NCBI GenBank assembly: GCA_034440575.1
Contig: JAOTOL010001616.1
Span: 620,001-684,000, forward strand
Direction of reading: 5' to 3'
DNA length: 64,000 nucleotides
Origin: Imbricaverruca yamaguchii
Lineage: Eukaryota > Arthropoda > Thecostraca > Neoverrucidae
Each line of letters begins with the position of its first letter. The stretch's first letter is position 1. The notes beneath the pieces are model-generated. The model was not told the origin of the DNA and did no database searches. It saw only the letters and a program-made list of their open reading frames with translations. Of this stretch, positions 1-12,344 are shown in pieces. A program made the translations under genes and the position numbers.

Positions 1-353
1 GCAGGCGCGGGATGGGGCATGAAGGGGCAGCCAAGTGCCTGAGCCCCGGCCGGCCGCCGGCGGCACGCGCATCTGCGGTCGTGCGTGTAAACACGGCTGG
101 CGGGCTGGGCGGCGGGCCGAGCTGGGCCGAGCGGGGCGAATGACCGGGCCGGCCCGGCTCGGCAGCCGGCACCTGTTTGCCACCACGGGCCGCCGGCAGC
201 CGGCACGACCAGCTGACTGGCTCTGGCCGCCGGACGCCGGCGCCAGTTGCCTGCAGACGGTCGGCGGGGGCGGGTCGACGCGTCGCTCGCGCAGTGTGCG
301 GTGTGTGTGTTGGCTGCCGCTCGGCGAGACGCGACGGACGCGCAGTCGCAGCG
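1..353 (+). other. GC-rich 5' flank / probable 5' UTR of CrebA
   Basis: This GC- and CpG-rich stretch leads directly into the exon 1 start codon at 354. The start has G at -3 and G at +4, an acceptable Kozak context. The reading frame is open upstream to about 177 (first ATG there), so a longer N-terminus cannot be excluded. The 354 ATG is preferred because similarity to fly CrebA begins just after it and the upstream translation is low-complexity Arg/Ala-rich. No TATA box is evident; a CpG-type promoter is an inference. Confidence 0.4.
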
Positions 354-446
354 ATGGAGGCGCTCGTCGACCTGGACACCAACGTGCTGGAGTTCGGCAG
401 CGGAGACATGTGCGACATCTGGGGCACGCCGGACGTGCTGGACACG
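354..446 (+). CDS. CrebA: CrebA exon 1 (start codon, 31 codons)
   Basis: The exon begins at ATG 354 and ends ...GTGCTGGACACG before a strong gtgagt donor at 447, leaving phase 0. It encodes 31 residues. Residues 12-23 (LEFGSGDMCDIW) line up with the extreme N-terminus of fly CrebA (MEF.DGD..DIW), the acidic start of the activation region. The composition is acidic with hydrophobics, as expected for a transactivation segment. The frame runs open into the intron only because the tandem array that begins about 20 bp past the donor lacks stops. The translation after residue 31 is His/Thr/Pro repeat and is not part of the protein. Confidence 0.78.
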
Positions 447-467
447 GTGAGTGACGCCGGGGCCATA

Positions 468-865
468 TGGCACCACACCGGCCGGCATCACAACCGCCGA
501 CACCACACCGGCTCGGCACAACACCACCGTCCGACACCACACCGACACCACACCGACACCACACCAGCACACCGGCACCACACCGACACCACACCCCCGG
601 CACAACACCACCGGCCGACACCACACCGACACCACACCGACACCACACCAGCACACCGGCACCACACCGACACCACACCGACACCACAACAGCACACCGG
701 CACCACACCGACACCACACCGACACCACACCGGCCCGGCACAACACCACCGGCCGACACCACACCGACACCACACCGGCCCGGCACAACACCACCGGCCG
801 ACACCACACCGACACCACAACGGCCGACACCAGCACACCGGCACCATACCGGCAGATACCACGCT
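468..865. repeat. Tandem array, about 11-bp unit (ACCACACCGAC type)
   Basis: Repeats of ACCACACCGAC, mixed with CGGCACAACACCACCGGCCG variants, start about 20 bp after the exon 1 donor. They are open in several frames (His/Thr/Pro-rich), which is a composition effect and not coding. Confidence 0.95.
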
Positions 866-959
866 GACATGTTACAGAGAAACGGGGTGGGAAACGACCT
901 GTGCCGACCGAAGTCGTGCAGAGTGAAGGGTTGAGGTCACACGAAAATGTGGCATGGTG

Positions 960-1195
960 CGGGAGAGGTTCGGTCGGCCGGTGATACCTTGTCATGGTGG
1001 TGGAGATGGAGACGGCCGGTGATACCTTGTTATGGTGGGGAGGTGAGGTCGGCCAGTGACACCTTGTCACGATGGGGGGGGGGGGAGTGAAGATGGCCAG
1101 TGATACCTTGTCATGGTGGGGGAGATAGAGATGGCCGGTGAGACCTAGTCATGGTGGAAGAGGCGAGGTCGGCCGATGTCACACTGTCAGGTTCG
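960..1195. repeat. Degenerate tandem repeat, about 38 bp, six units
   Basis: Units resemble GGCCGGTGATACCTTGTCAT followed by GGTGG.GGAGATG. One unit holds a run of G (about 1074-1085). Confidence 0.8.
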
Positions 1196-1439
1196 GGTGC
1201 ACGTTGAAAAGGTAATCGTTGACGGGCGCCACACGGATGAGGAGTGGGCACGACCTGCGCTGTACTGGCTTGGCGCAGGGAAGGGGAAGGGGAGGATGAA
1301 GGTCAGTGAGCGGGCATCTCTCAAAAGCAGCACGCTATAGACAAATTAGCAGATAAGGTGTGGAGTAACGGGCACGAAACTAGTACTGTTGACGATATTA
1401 GCTCTCGATCAGATGGGATGCCACTTTTTCCTTCACTTG

Positions 1440-1735
1440 GCAATCAATCATTGTGCAATAGAACCATCGCTGCAGCGAGCTAAAACTTTAGTCAGCTCTA
1501 GCACTGGAACCAGCTGCCAGAAACCATTGTAAGTAGCAGCGCATTGAACGTCTTTAAAAACAGCATAGGCAATCATTATAAGAATAGAGGGCTTGCTTTT
1601 CAGTATTACAGGGAGGGCTGATCGACGGATTTGGTGGGCAACTGGTTGAGTGTACAGAGTGCATCCAAGAAGGGCCCTTGCAGCTCATAGTTGCACTAAT
1701 CTTTTATGTCTTTATGTCTATGGAATGAATGCCTG
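1440..1735 (+). pseudogene. 3' end of a non-LTR retrotransposon (LINE ORF2 tail)
   Basis: From 1502 the frame reads HWNQLPETIVSSSALNVFKN and continues with SIGNHYKN before a stop. This is the common C-terminal tail after the reverse transcriptase of CR1/RTE/Jockey-like LINEs (WN.LP..VV...S.N.FK). In-frame stops occur just upstream (TAA 1481, TAG 1499), so this is a decayed fragment. The 3' UTR may end at the ttttatgtctttatgtctatgg tail near 1725. The rest of the RT is not seen. Confidence 0.5.
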
Positions 1736-2203
1736 AAGCAACTGGGACAAATTCCGGACCGGACTGGACAACGTTCCGGCTTACGTGGTTGTTGTGCATG
1801 ATTTATATCCAGTACTGCAGTGCACGAAATGCCGGCGACATTTTTTATATCTATTGGCATTCTATCCCTATATCTGTGAAATTGCAGCGCAATGCATGCA
1901 CTACAATCTGCCAATATACATGACGGCATGCTATGATGTCTTCTTAAATTATGTATATAATTTGCGACTCAGGAATCTTCAGATGATGGCTGCCGATACA
2001 ATATTTATGTTATAATTGTAAATGTTTCTTCTTTGCTGCGTCTGCAACATCCTAAATCGATTTTCATCGAGTGACATAAATCAAACTCCGCAGTCTCTTC
2101 CCGAAGTCTAATCATTTACCGTGCTAGGAAAATTCATTCTCGTAGTGTGTGTGTGTGTCGGAGGTGTCAATTTAACCCGTATTTTCCTGTGGTGAGCCCT
2201 GGA
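1736..2203. other. Unique AT-rich intron sequence, no gene seen
   Basis: Moderately AT-rich sequence with short random ORFs only; nothing recognised. Confidence 0.5.
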
Positions 2204-3178
2204 TCACTTCGTGCCGGTGCTGTCAGTGGATGGTGGGGTGTTGAGGTGGGAGGTGTGCTGGACTCCAGGAGCCGACTGGGGGGGGTGGCAGGATTGGTTG
2301 GAGCTGGCCTGGATGTGGATCTCGGAGGTGAGAAAAAGGCAGCTGCACAGCAGCGCCGGGCGGCGGGTGCACTTTGGGACGGTGAGGTGTTGGAAATAGG
2401 AGGGCTGTTGAGTTTTGTGAAACGCAGGTGTTGGCGTGCTGCGCGTGCCGCACACTCTGCGCTGCCTCATGCCGGCACACCTTCTCGAATGCCCACTTGA
2501 GGTGGTCGGCGACGGTGGCGGGATGCGGCCTATCACGGGCTGCACATCTCTTTTCTGTTGATGTTCAGTCGGAGGTTCAGCGTGGTGTGCTGCACACTGG
2601 CCGCCGCGTGACTTTGGTGAAGGGCACGCACGTTCACCGTGGCCGTAGCGCATGCAGCGATGGCAGCGGAGTGGGAGAGGCGCGTAACGTCGTGCGCCAT
2701 AGCTTTTCTCGTGTATGTGCACGTGTGGTGGGAGCTGCTGTGTGTTGAAAGTCAGTACTAAGATGTGTGTGGGTTTTGCGTCCCGTCTTATGTGCCTTAT
2801 TGTGGCTGTGCTGCCAAAGAGGGCTATGGCGTCGAGCAGTGTTGCAATGTTACCAAGTGGAATATTATCCACTTCTGGGGCGAAAATGTAGCTCCGGCTG
2901 GTGTTGAGTTGAGTGTGCGGTGCAGTGTGAACGAACAGTGTCGATTGTTGAATGTGTTTGTGGCGAGTAGCGTTCGTGTACCGGCGCTGTTCTGTGTGTG
3001 TGCACGACGATGTGGGTGGTGTGCCGAGTGATGGTGATGTGTTGTGCTCAGAATGTGGCGTAGTGTTTGTGCGAGAGTGAAGGAAGACTCGTGTGATCGT
3101 GCGCTGTGGTTCGGTGTAGGTGCCTACTAGGTAAGCGTCATGCACATAACGGGCGCTAGGCGTCATTGTGGGTGTCAT
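2204..3178 (-). pseudogene. ORF1/gag-like zinc-knuckle protein of a non-LTR retrotransposon (fragment)
   Basis: This 324-codon minus-strand ORF contains a CCHC zinc knuckle at residues 172-185 (CHRCMRYGHGERAC, spacing C-x2-C-x4-H-x4-C), preceded by ARRYAPLPLRC. That arrangement is typical of ORF1 proteins of I/Jockey-type LINEs, where RPYVPLPLRC leads into the first knuckle. Residues 111-160 have the fold-region pattern before the knuckle (IRR...THILVLTFNTQQLP). Such proteins bind element RNA and chaperone target-primed reverse transcription. The knuckle is followed by a His/Pro/Ser-rich stretch in which further knuckles seem lost to frameshift. No ORF2 follows downstream (below 2204), so the copy is incomplete. 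It lies inside intron 1 of CrebA, on the opposite strand. Confidence 0.6.
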
Positions 3179-3220
3179 AGTGCTGGGGCCTGACCCACCC
3201 CACCAGCAAGGTGACCCTCC

Positions 3221-3700
3221 TCACGAAAAAAGACAGATCTGTTTCACCCTGGACCTGTCTTTCGACATTTGATCGCTGCCCTGGGCGTAATGCCCCGGCC
3301 GTAATGACTCGTCAAATTTAGGCTTCCTCCGGGGGATAATGGTTGGCTGAGAGAAGTTAGGATTTCGCGTGGATGGATTTCCTTCTCGATTCATAGGAGT
3401 GCTCGCCAAGGGCGCCTGGGGCTTGTTGTTCTCTTGTTTCTTGTCTTCTTGCTTCTTGCTCTTCGTGTTTTCTTGCTTCTTGGGCTGCTTCGGCCTCTTG
3501 CGCTTCCTGGTGTCGCTCTTGAGCGCGGGCGTGGGTTCTACGAGCCTCCCTGCCGAAGGACCTCCTGGCCAAGTTGTGTGCCCGGTGCGCCACACCGACT
3601 GCCGCAGATCGACACCGCCCTGCGGTGCCTACGGTCACCACGGGCCGGTCAGAGTTGCTGTCCCCTCGGGCCGTGGAGCACACGGCAGTCCGCCTGACAG
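3221..3700 (-). pseudogene. Probable N-terminal part of the same ORF1/gag remnant
   Basis: Reading right to left this precedes the zinc-knuckle ORF. The minus frame (start near 3595) is Lys/Gln/Glu-rich (KRKRPKQPKKQENTKSKKQE) and ends at a stop just before it. Basic low-complexity N-termini are common in LINE ORF1 proteins. Assignment rests mainly on adjacency and strand, and a frameshift or stop separates the two pieces. Confidence 0.35.
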
Positions 3701-3944
3701 GTGGCCGCCAGCGTGAGTCTGTTGGCCACGTACGCCGACGGCACGCGGTAGAACCGGTGTGGACGGCGTACAAGGCCTCGGCTAACTTGACCAACAGCTG
3801 AAAACTGCAACGAGGCGCGGTCACTGTTCTCGGCGATATTTTGCGAACCTGTCTCGGGTCTATTAAACGAGTATTGTGCTGCAAGGCCAGTTCTGCTTTC
3901 CTCTGTTCACCCGTCTGTCTGCATTCCATTTGTTAGTTTTTCAC

Positions 3945-4430
3945 CCATATGTCCGTTAATATGTCAGTTTGTCGATCAATTCGTTCTTCCCATGCATTTG
4001 CCGCCAGAAGGCACCTGTCCGTCTCCGCGTGTATTCCTCCGTCTGCCCATCAGCCTGCTTCATCATCCACCTGCCTGCCCAACCGTCCATCCGTTTGTTA
4101 CCGCGTCCATCTGTCCGTCCCGTCCGTCCCCGACAGATGGACAGATGTCCATCTGTCCGTCCGGCGGTCAGCTATCTCGTCCTTTTGTCTACCCAGCCCC
4201 CCCCCCCATCAGCTTGCGCTACCGCGTCCATCTGTCCAGTCATCCGTCCTCCGTTCTGCTACCGCATCCATCTGTCTCTTGGTTGTATTTTTTTGCTAGT
4301 GTGCACCTTGTCCACCTGCCTATTGAATGAATCTTTTGTTAGTCTGTAAGTCTTCCAGCTATCTATAGGGCGCGTGTTCCTATCTGTTTGCTTGTTTGTC
4401 TGTTTGTCAGTCCGTCCCGCACTAATGTCT
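3945..4430. repeat. Pyrimidine-rich degenerate repeat (CCGTCCATCTGTC-type)
   Basis: Irregular short repeats of TCCGTCCATCTGTC and TCTGTTTGTCTG on the + strand, without a fixed period. Confidence 0.6.
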
Positions 4431-4437
4431 AATTATC

Positions 4438-4700
4438 GCGTCCGTGATGGCGCGTGTAATTATCGCGTTTGTCCGTTCGCCCGTCCCACCGTGGCGTCCG
4501 ACCACCACGTCCGTGATGGCGCGGCGGTGCCTTGTACCCGTCGGACGTTTGTCCGTTCGCTCGTCCCACCGTGGCGTCCGACTACCACGTCCGTGATGGC
4601 GCGGCGGTGCCTTGTACCCGTCGGACGTTTGTCCGTTCGCCCGTCCCACCGTGGCGTCCGACCACCACGTCCGTGATGGCGCGGCGGTGCCATGTGGCGG
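4438..4700. repeat. 80-bp tandem repeat, about three units
   Basis: Starts of the segment CCGTGATGGCGCGGCGGTGC recur at 4511, 4591 and 4671, with a shorter earlier copy at 4441. Units are nearly identical. Confidence 0.9.
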
Positions 4701-4904
4701 ACGCGCCGCTCCCACGAGTCGGGCCGGCAGTCGCTGTCGGCGTCTGTCTCTGCGCGCCTTTCCTGCACTGGGCGGCTGGCCGCCGGTCGGCCGCTTTGGT
4801 CGGCTCGGTCCGTTAGCTCGGTTGGCCGCCGAACGGGGCACCCACGCTCACGTGACTTCACTGTACGGCCGTGAGCTGCACAACGCGACGGTGATCAGCG
4901 GCCA

Positions 4905-5172
4905 GTAGCACCCAGCAGCATCCAGCAGCACACAGCAGTACCCAGCAGTACCCAGCAGTACCCAGCAGCACCCAGCAGCGCCCAACGGTGTGCAGTAGCA
5001 CCCAGCCGTGTCCAGCAGCGCCCAGCTGTGTCCAGCAGCACCCAGCTGTGTCCAGCAGCGCCCAGCTGTGTCCAGCAGCACCCAGCAGGGCCCAGCAGCG
5101 CCCAGCGGTGTCCAGCAGCACCCAGCAGTACCCAGCAGCATCCAGCAGCGCCCAGCGGTGTGCAGCAGCGCC
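4905..5172. repeat. 10-bp tandem repeat (CCCAGCAGCA)
   Basis: About 27 copies of CCCAGCAGYA and variants such as CCCAGCTGTG. Stop-free in several frames on both strands; no coding meaning. Confidence 0.95.
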
Positions 5173-5359
5173 CGGCCGCGCTCATGCACCAGCTCGGTCG
5201 ATGGCACACACCCGTGTGTAATGTGTATCCCGGGAAGGAAGCCTTGCCAACACCGGCCTAATCAGAGCACGACACGCACGGCATTGCGCCGGCCGGTTAT
5301 ATCGCACGCGCTGGCACACTGCGGGGCAGGGGCAGGCAACGGCGAGACGTCCAGCATAG

Positions 5360-5752
5360 GCACGCCGTGGCGAGCATACCACAGCGGACGTGCCGTGGCG
5401 AGCATACCACAGCGGACGTGCCGTGGCGAGCATACCCCAGCGGACGTGCCGTGGCGAGCATACCACAGCGGACGTGCCGTGGCGAGCATACCACAGCGGA
5501 CGTGCCGTGGCGAGCATACCACAGCGGACGTGCCGTGGCGAGCATACCACAGCGGACGTGCCGTGGCGAGCATACCACAGCGGACGTGCCGTGGCGAGCA
5601 TACCACAGCGGACGTGCCGTGGCGAGCATACCACAGCGGACGTGCCGTGGCGAGCATACCACAGCGGACGTGCCGTGGCGAGCATACCACAGCGGACGTG
5701 CCGTGGCGAGCATACCACAGCGGACGTGCCGTGGCGAGCATACCACAGCGGA
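5360..5752. repeat. 28-bp minisatellite, block 1 (about 14 units)
   Basis: The unit is CAGCGGACGTGCCGTGGCGA followed by GCATACCA. The block ends at a 140-bp diverged segment (5753-5892) that still shows partial unit matches, so that segment is probably decayed units, not an insertion. Confidence 0.97.
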
Positions 5753-5892
5753 CGTTTGCCGTGGTTCACGACGCACTTATGCACCCAGCGGACTGCCAAT
5801 GGCGCGCCCATTGTTTCCCCTGCGGGCGCGGGATTGGGAAATGTCCTGAGTGGCGAGAGTCAACCGGCTTGTCTCATGGCCCGATACCTTAA

Positions 5893-6725
5893 CAGCGGAC
5901 GTGCCGTGGCGACCATACCACAGCGGACGTGCCGTGGCGAGCATACCACAGCGGACGTGCCGTGGCGAGCATACCCCAGCGGACGTGCCGTGGCGAGCAT
6001 ACCACAGCGGACGTGCCGTGGCGAGCATACCACAGCGGACGTGCCGTGGCGAGCATACCACAGCGGACGTGCCGTGGCGAGCATACCACAGCGGACGTGC
6101 CGTGGCGAGCATACCACAGCGGACGTGCCGTGGCGAGCATACCACAGCGGACGTGCCGTGGCGAGCATACCCAGCGGACGTGCCTGGCGAGCATACCCCA
6201 GCGGACGTGCCGTGGCGAGCATACCCACAGCGGACGTGCCGTGGCGAGCATACCACAGCGGACGTGCCGTGGCGAGCATACCACAGCGGACGTGCCGTGG
6301 CGAGCATACCACAGCGGACGTGCCGTGGCGAGCATACATACCACAGCGGACGTGCCGTGGCGAGCATACCCCAGCGGACGTGCCGTGGCGAGCATACCCC
6401 AGCGGACGTGCCGTGGCGAGCATACCCCAGCGGACGTGTCGTGGCGAGCATACCACAGCGGACGTGCCGTGGCGAGCATACCACAGCGGACGTGCCGTGG
6501 CGAGCATACCACAGCGGACGTGCCGTGGCGAGCATACCACAGCGGACGTGCCGTGGCGAGCATACCACAGCGGACATGTCGTGGCGAGCATACCACAGCG
6601 GACGTGCCGTGGCGAGCATACCACAGCGGACGTGCCGTGGCGAGCATACCCCAGCGGACGTGCCGTGGCGAGCATACCACAGCGGACGTGCCGTGGCGAG
6701 CATACCCCAGCGGACGTGCCGTGGC
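5893..6725. repeat. 28-bp minisatellite, block 2 (about 30 units)
   Basis: Same unit as 5360-5752, nearly homogeneous. Indels near 6170-6190 and 6330 cause frame changes between spurious ORFs. Because 28 is not a multiple of 3, all frames read the same 28-residue pattern. Confidence 0.97.
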
Positions 6726-7853
<1,128 letters not shown>

Positions 7854-8639
7854 GAGGCAATGGTGACACATTTGTGTGGAGCATAGAGCACTCCGCGCTA
7901 GCGAAGCTAATGCGATTCCTGCAGTCAAGCTCCAACAGTCCAGTAATGGCCAGAAAAACAAACCGTCCAGCTGCCGGCCACAGCCAACAGGACAAAATCT
8001 ATAGCAGAAAATAAAGGGATATGGTGAAAAGGAAAACTAAATGGAAAATAAATGGAAAATAAAGTGACATCTCCAATGAAGACGTGAATATCATTAGCTT
8101 GGGTAAAAATACAATTGTTCATCTGCATGGATACAATTCCCTCTTTTTATCCACTACATTCAGACAATTTTCAGTAGGGCGAGGCCAGGTTGTTATGCCT
8201 TTTCAATAGCTTCTCCATGTCAAGATTGGGGTGAATATTGGTGGGGAGAAATAAGCGCAAGATTGGGATAAGTGCCTTACCAACTATGCCGAACACAGAG
8301 CAGCCTGCAAATTGTTTTTGTCTTCCTTTTTGCTCAATCGGTGTCTCACCGATCCAGGTCAAAATATCTGGAGCATCTCAAACGGCCGCCACCACAGCTC
8401 CCACTGAGCTGTCTTTGTCGCCACCGCTGGAGCAACCGTATATGCTGGAGCAGCTGTGGTCAAGCACTGGAACGGCCGTTGTCGCTTGGGCGGCTGTGGC
8501 CGCTGGGGCGGCCGTTGCCACAGGGCCTCCGCCGCTGTCTGTCCTGACCTCGGCAGCATTTATGGCTCTCAGGGGTATCTTATCTTCGAGGCTGGCTCTC
8601 AATATTCCTCGCACCTATCGTTAGTTCTCAAGGAGTCCT
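7854..8639. other. Unique intron sequence, no gene seen
   Basis: No supported coding. A proline/alanine-rich ORF near 8240-8620 overlaps short GC-rich repeats (CCACCGCTGGAGCA-like) and is not considered a gene. Confidence 0.45.
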
Positions 8640-10330
8640 AGCTCCAGGGGCCCCGATCCCTCAGGTGCCCGCCCCAAAGCTCAGGAAAATTCCAGCTCAG
8701 ACCTCTGGCTCTCAGAGGACTTATTCATTCATTCGTCAGTAGCCCCTCTCCATCGTGCAGACAGGCGTCACGGTTTCCGGCAAACATCGCCACCTTTCGG
8801 AACGCTCCATAGCTGTTAGGTGGCTCTGTTCTTCTCTGTTACTCCCAAGCCTCAGGAGAATCAGAGGTCAATCGGCTCTAGTACTTAAGGACCCTCCGTA
8901 GTCGTCAACAGCCTTTTGGGCTTGCAAGGACAGTCTAGCTATGAAACTGGTTCTCAGTTTTCCTCACAGACATCGTTAGCCCTTAGGACGTCTTTGGATC
9001 TCAGGCGCCCTGCTTTTCGCATAGGGAACCATTTCAAGCATCCTGGGCCTCCCGGTGCAGTCCTCTCGAACGCTCAATAACCATCTTCAATCGTCAGGGG
9101 TCATCTCCAGCTAGGAGAGGCCCTTCCCAGTCCTCCAGAGTCTTTCTAACTTCAAGAGCTTTCTAGCTCTGGCGCAGGCCCTCAGTATCATCACAATCAT
9201 CGTTATGAAACCACAGCTAAGAAGCCACAACTAAGAAAAGCATCAGAAACTTTTCTTAGCTCTAGGGGGAGGGGGTTCTGTTAGCCCTCGATGTCTCTCT
9301 CAAGCTGCTTGGTGCCCTTCCCAGTTATCGAGAGCTCGTGTGGTTTTAGGAGCATTCTAGTTCTGAGGCTGACACTCAATATTCCTTACAGCAATCGCCA
9401 GTCAACGAATTAAAAAAAGTGCATCAGGGGATCTTGCTCGTCCATTAACAGTCTTTCAACACCAGGAGGATCCCAGCCCAGTCCTCTTCTGACTCCTAGA
9501 GATCCTCTCATGCTTTTAGGGCCCATTACAGTCCTCACCATCCCTGTCTAGTTCTCATATCTGTGACAATTCACCCCCGAGATGAGCCTTCACTAGTACT
9601 TTTCAGCTCTTACGGGTCTTGTTCATCCCTCAGGGACCCTTTCAAACCCCAAGAGCATCCGAGCCCTCTCTTGCCCTTAGGCGGTCTGTTTATTCCTCAG
9701 CTGGCAGGGGCCCATTTCAGCTGAAACTGCTCTTCCCGGCTGCAATCGGCATTCCAGTCTCTCGGGCGAGCCCTCTCTGGTCTTCACGGCCATTGCCGGC
9801 CCTCAGCGTGCACTTCTTCAGGTTTCACGTACCCTTTCCAAACGAGTTGAAAGATACGCTTTTAATGTATTCCTCGGTTATATCTTTGCCCCTCAGGGTA
9901 GTCACCTGAAGTGCCCATCAGACTCGCCAAGGGGTGAGTGCCCCCTCACTCCTCTTCCGGCCAGCCGCAGACCTTTTTTCGTACACTTGGCCCCTCCATC
10001 AGGTCAGGAATCCTTTCTTCGGCTTAAGCCCCACCATCAGCTTAGGGGCTATTCATATTGGGTCGGAGCCCTCTTCACCGGCCCTGGGCTTTTCCAACGA
10101 TCCGGCCCCCTAAGTCGATTTAGAAACCTTTCACATTAGCCCAACCAAGGGCCTTCGGCATCGTTCAGAAGGCTCTCTCCGTTGACTCAGGGTTCACTTC
10201 ATCGGCCCAAGATCCTTTCCGTCAGCCCCGGACCCCTTCCGTTGGTCCAGGAGCCCTCCACATCGGCCCAGGGGGTCCTTGTCTGGCTCCCTGCACCAAC
10301 GCCTTCAGAAGCCCGGGAGGCGGTCGCCTT
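8640..10330. repeat. Highly degenerate ancient tandem repeat, about 25-30 bp period
   Basis: A 1.7-kb stretch of pyrimidine-rich, poorly conserved units built around words such as TCAGGAGCCCTTTCC, ATCGGCCCAGG and AGTCCTCAGG. Units near 9960-10330 are the clearest. No long ORF and no gene similarity. Confidence 0.5.
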
Positions 10331-10629
10331 GAGGGCCCCTCCGATCCTCCAGGAGGACGGCTTCCATCTTCTCCCACACCCTTCTTCTTTACGCCACTGG
10401 CAACAGCTTGGTCAGTCTCCATACCACAGCGTGGACCAGCGCGTGTGTGTGTGGTCGTGTGTTGTAGCAGCAACGTGGTCAGTCTCCATACAATGGAGGG
10501 GCTAACGACAGCATGCGAGTACATGTGTTCCCAGAGAGCGGGACGGGAGCCCAACCGGTTACCGACTCCAGCCACCCCTCGGCTGCACGACGTCGTGCGG
10601 GTCTCTGGGCTATCAGCGCCAGGCGGTGT

Positions 10630-10759
10630 GACGGTGGGACGTGGCGGCGCTACGCTGGGGTAAGAGTGTCGCGGCGAGAGGCGTGTCCACACCGTACCGC
10701 CACAGTAGGGGGACGGTGGGACGTGGCGGCGCTACGCTGGGGTAAGAGTGTCGCGGCGA
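10630..10759. repeat. 48-bp direct duplication, 82-bp spacing
   Basis: The segment starting GACGGTGGGACGTGGCGGCG at 10630 recurs essentially identically at 10712; both copies run to GTGTCGCGGCGA. Confidence 0.9.
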
Positions 10760-10939
10760 CCAAGTGTGGCCACCGTTACTCCGTGCCGGGTGTGACGCCG
10801 CGCGACACTGCACTTCGCTGGCGCAGCACGACTACGTTCGTGGCGCACCTGACGGCAATGGCGGCGCATTTTTCGACGGAGATGTTGGCCCCGACGCGGT
10901 CCGGTCTGGTGCGACCACCCACGCGTCGATGCATGACAA

Positions 10940-10993
10940 ATGGGCGCTGTATAACCACTGCAGTTGATGCGCCCTAAAACCCAAATAACTAAC
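10940..10993 (+). mobile_element. Mini-SINE copy A (54 bp) with 14-bp target-site duplication
   Basis: The element starts ATGGGCGCTGTATAACC and ends with tail AAATAACTAAC. TCGATGCATGACAA occurs immediately upstream (10926-10939) and immediately downstream (10994-11007), a perfect 14-bp duplication. GGGCGC near the start can pair with GCGCCC near position 30 of the element, giving a hairpin followed by an A-rich tail. Confidence 0.8.
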
Positions 10994-11261
10994 TCGATGC
11001 ATGACAAGATAGTGCCGGCAACCGGTGGTGAAGTGGGAATGGGAGGCGCTTAGGGACATGCGCCCCTCCCACAATGTCATCTCGTCCTCACGATTGACCC
11101 CATGGCGTTGACTGGAATGAACGAGGCCTGTCCCAGTTGCTTGGCCGCTCCTACACCCGCGCGTCCAAGCGCTGAAACATGACGCGGTAACTGACACAAA
11201 CCAGTGATGTAACCTCGTTTGGATAGGGTGCTGTCAGCATGTGCAAACGCGGAAGCGTCGT

Positions 11262-11463
11262 TCGTCACCGGAGCTGCACACAGTCCGTCAGGACGGCGGG
11301 AGATCACCAGAGCTGCACACAGTCCGTCAGGACGGCGGGAGATCGTGCCGCGTTCGTCACCAGAGCTGCACACAGTCCGTCAGGACGGCGGGAGATCGTG
11401 CCGCGTTCGTCACCGGAGCTGCACACAGTCCGTCAGGACGGCGGGAGATCGTGCCGCGTTCGA
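11262..11463. repeat. 53-bp tandem repeat, four units
   Basis: The unit contains GAGCTGCACACAGTCCGTCA then GGACGGCGGGAGATC. The second unit has lost about 12 bp. CCGTCAGGACGG within the unit is a short inverted repeat. Confidence 0.9.
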
Positions 11464-11469
11464 GCGGCC

Positions 11470-12344
11470 GACGGCCATTCGCCAGCTCTCGGCAAGGGTT
11501 AAGCCGAAAAGCCGATTTGGCTGAGCCGCGCGGAAACTCGAATAAACACGTTTGTCCGCAGCGAATTCATCCGCCGGTGATCGTCGGAACGGGCCCGAAC
11601 CTTCCTGGCAGACGGCAGACGTGACCGATAAACACGGCCGGCCGCCTGGGAGGGCGGCTGATTCGGCCCGGCTGACCGCTGCACGTCCGCGGGTGGCATG
11701 ACCGATTATCGCGTCACTCGTGTTCCGGGCCGAGCCTGCAGTCCCGACTGCCGCCGCCCCTGTCCGCAGCGGCAGCGGCAACTTCACAGTTGGGCGGCAT
11801 GCGAGTCCCGACGGTCCCGGACCCTCAGACGATCCAGCCGTGTCTGGGCATGCAGGAGCAACCGCCGACCTAGCCCGAACTGGTGGAATGTGACGAGGAC
11901 AATCCGGTGGAGGAAGCCGGAGAAGACGACCGATGCTGGATGCATAATGCCGACTAGCACAACAGTGTCCTGTTTGCGTGATTCTGAAGCCGACGACTTC
12001 GCTCCAAGCCTCCTTATATGCGCTATAGTCTCGTCTCCATCAACATGAAGCAAAACACAGTGAAGACCTAGATCGTCATCAGGAGAGCATGAGCCATCGC
12101 TGGGAGACGATGCACGAGTATGGTGCAGACCATCTTCGATAGGTCTGCAGCACACTGCAGCAGATCTCGTTAGTCGGCTCCCGCCAACTGCAGCAAATCT
12201 CATCAGTCGATGTCCGCCGGCTGCAGGCTGCCGCTAAGTTCCCAGCCGCTGCAGCTGATATGCTCGGGGTGTCTGGCAATACAGCTGGTCTACTTCGTCA
12301 GTGTCTGGAAGTGCAACCCTGCTGTCAAGGTCTGTAAGGTCAGT
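11470..12344. other. Unique GC-moderate intron sequence, no gene supported
   Basis: Several short ORFs occur on both strands, none longer than about 140 codons and none recognised. The stretch around 11780-11960 has somewhat protein-like acidic translation in one frame but is cut by stops. Confidence 0.4.

Noticed and set aside
5753..5892. Mobile-element insertion splitting the 28-bp array
   Set aside because: No terminal repeats or target duplication, and the segment contains decayed unit matches.
5360..6725. CRISPR array
   Set aside because: Direct tandem 28-bp units without variable spacers in a eukaryotic intron.
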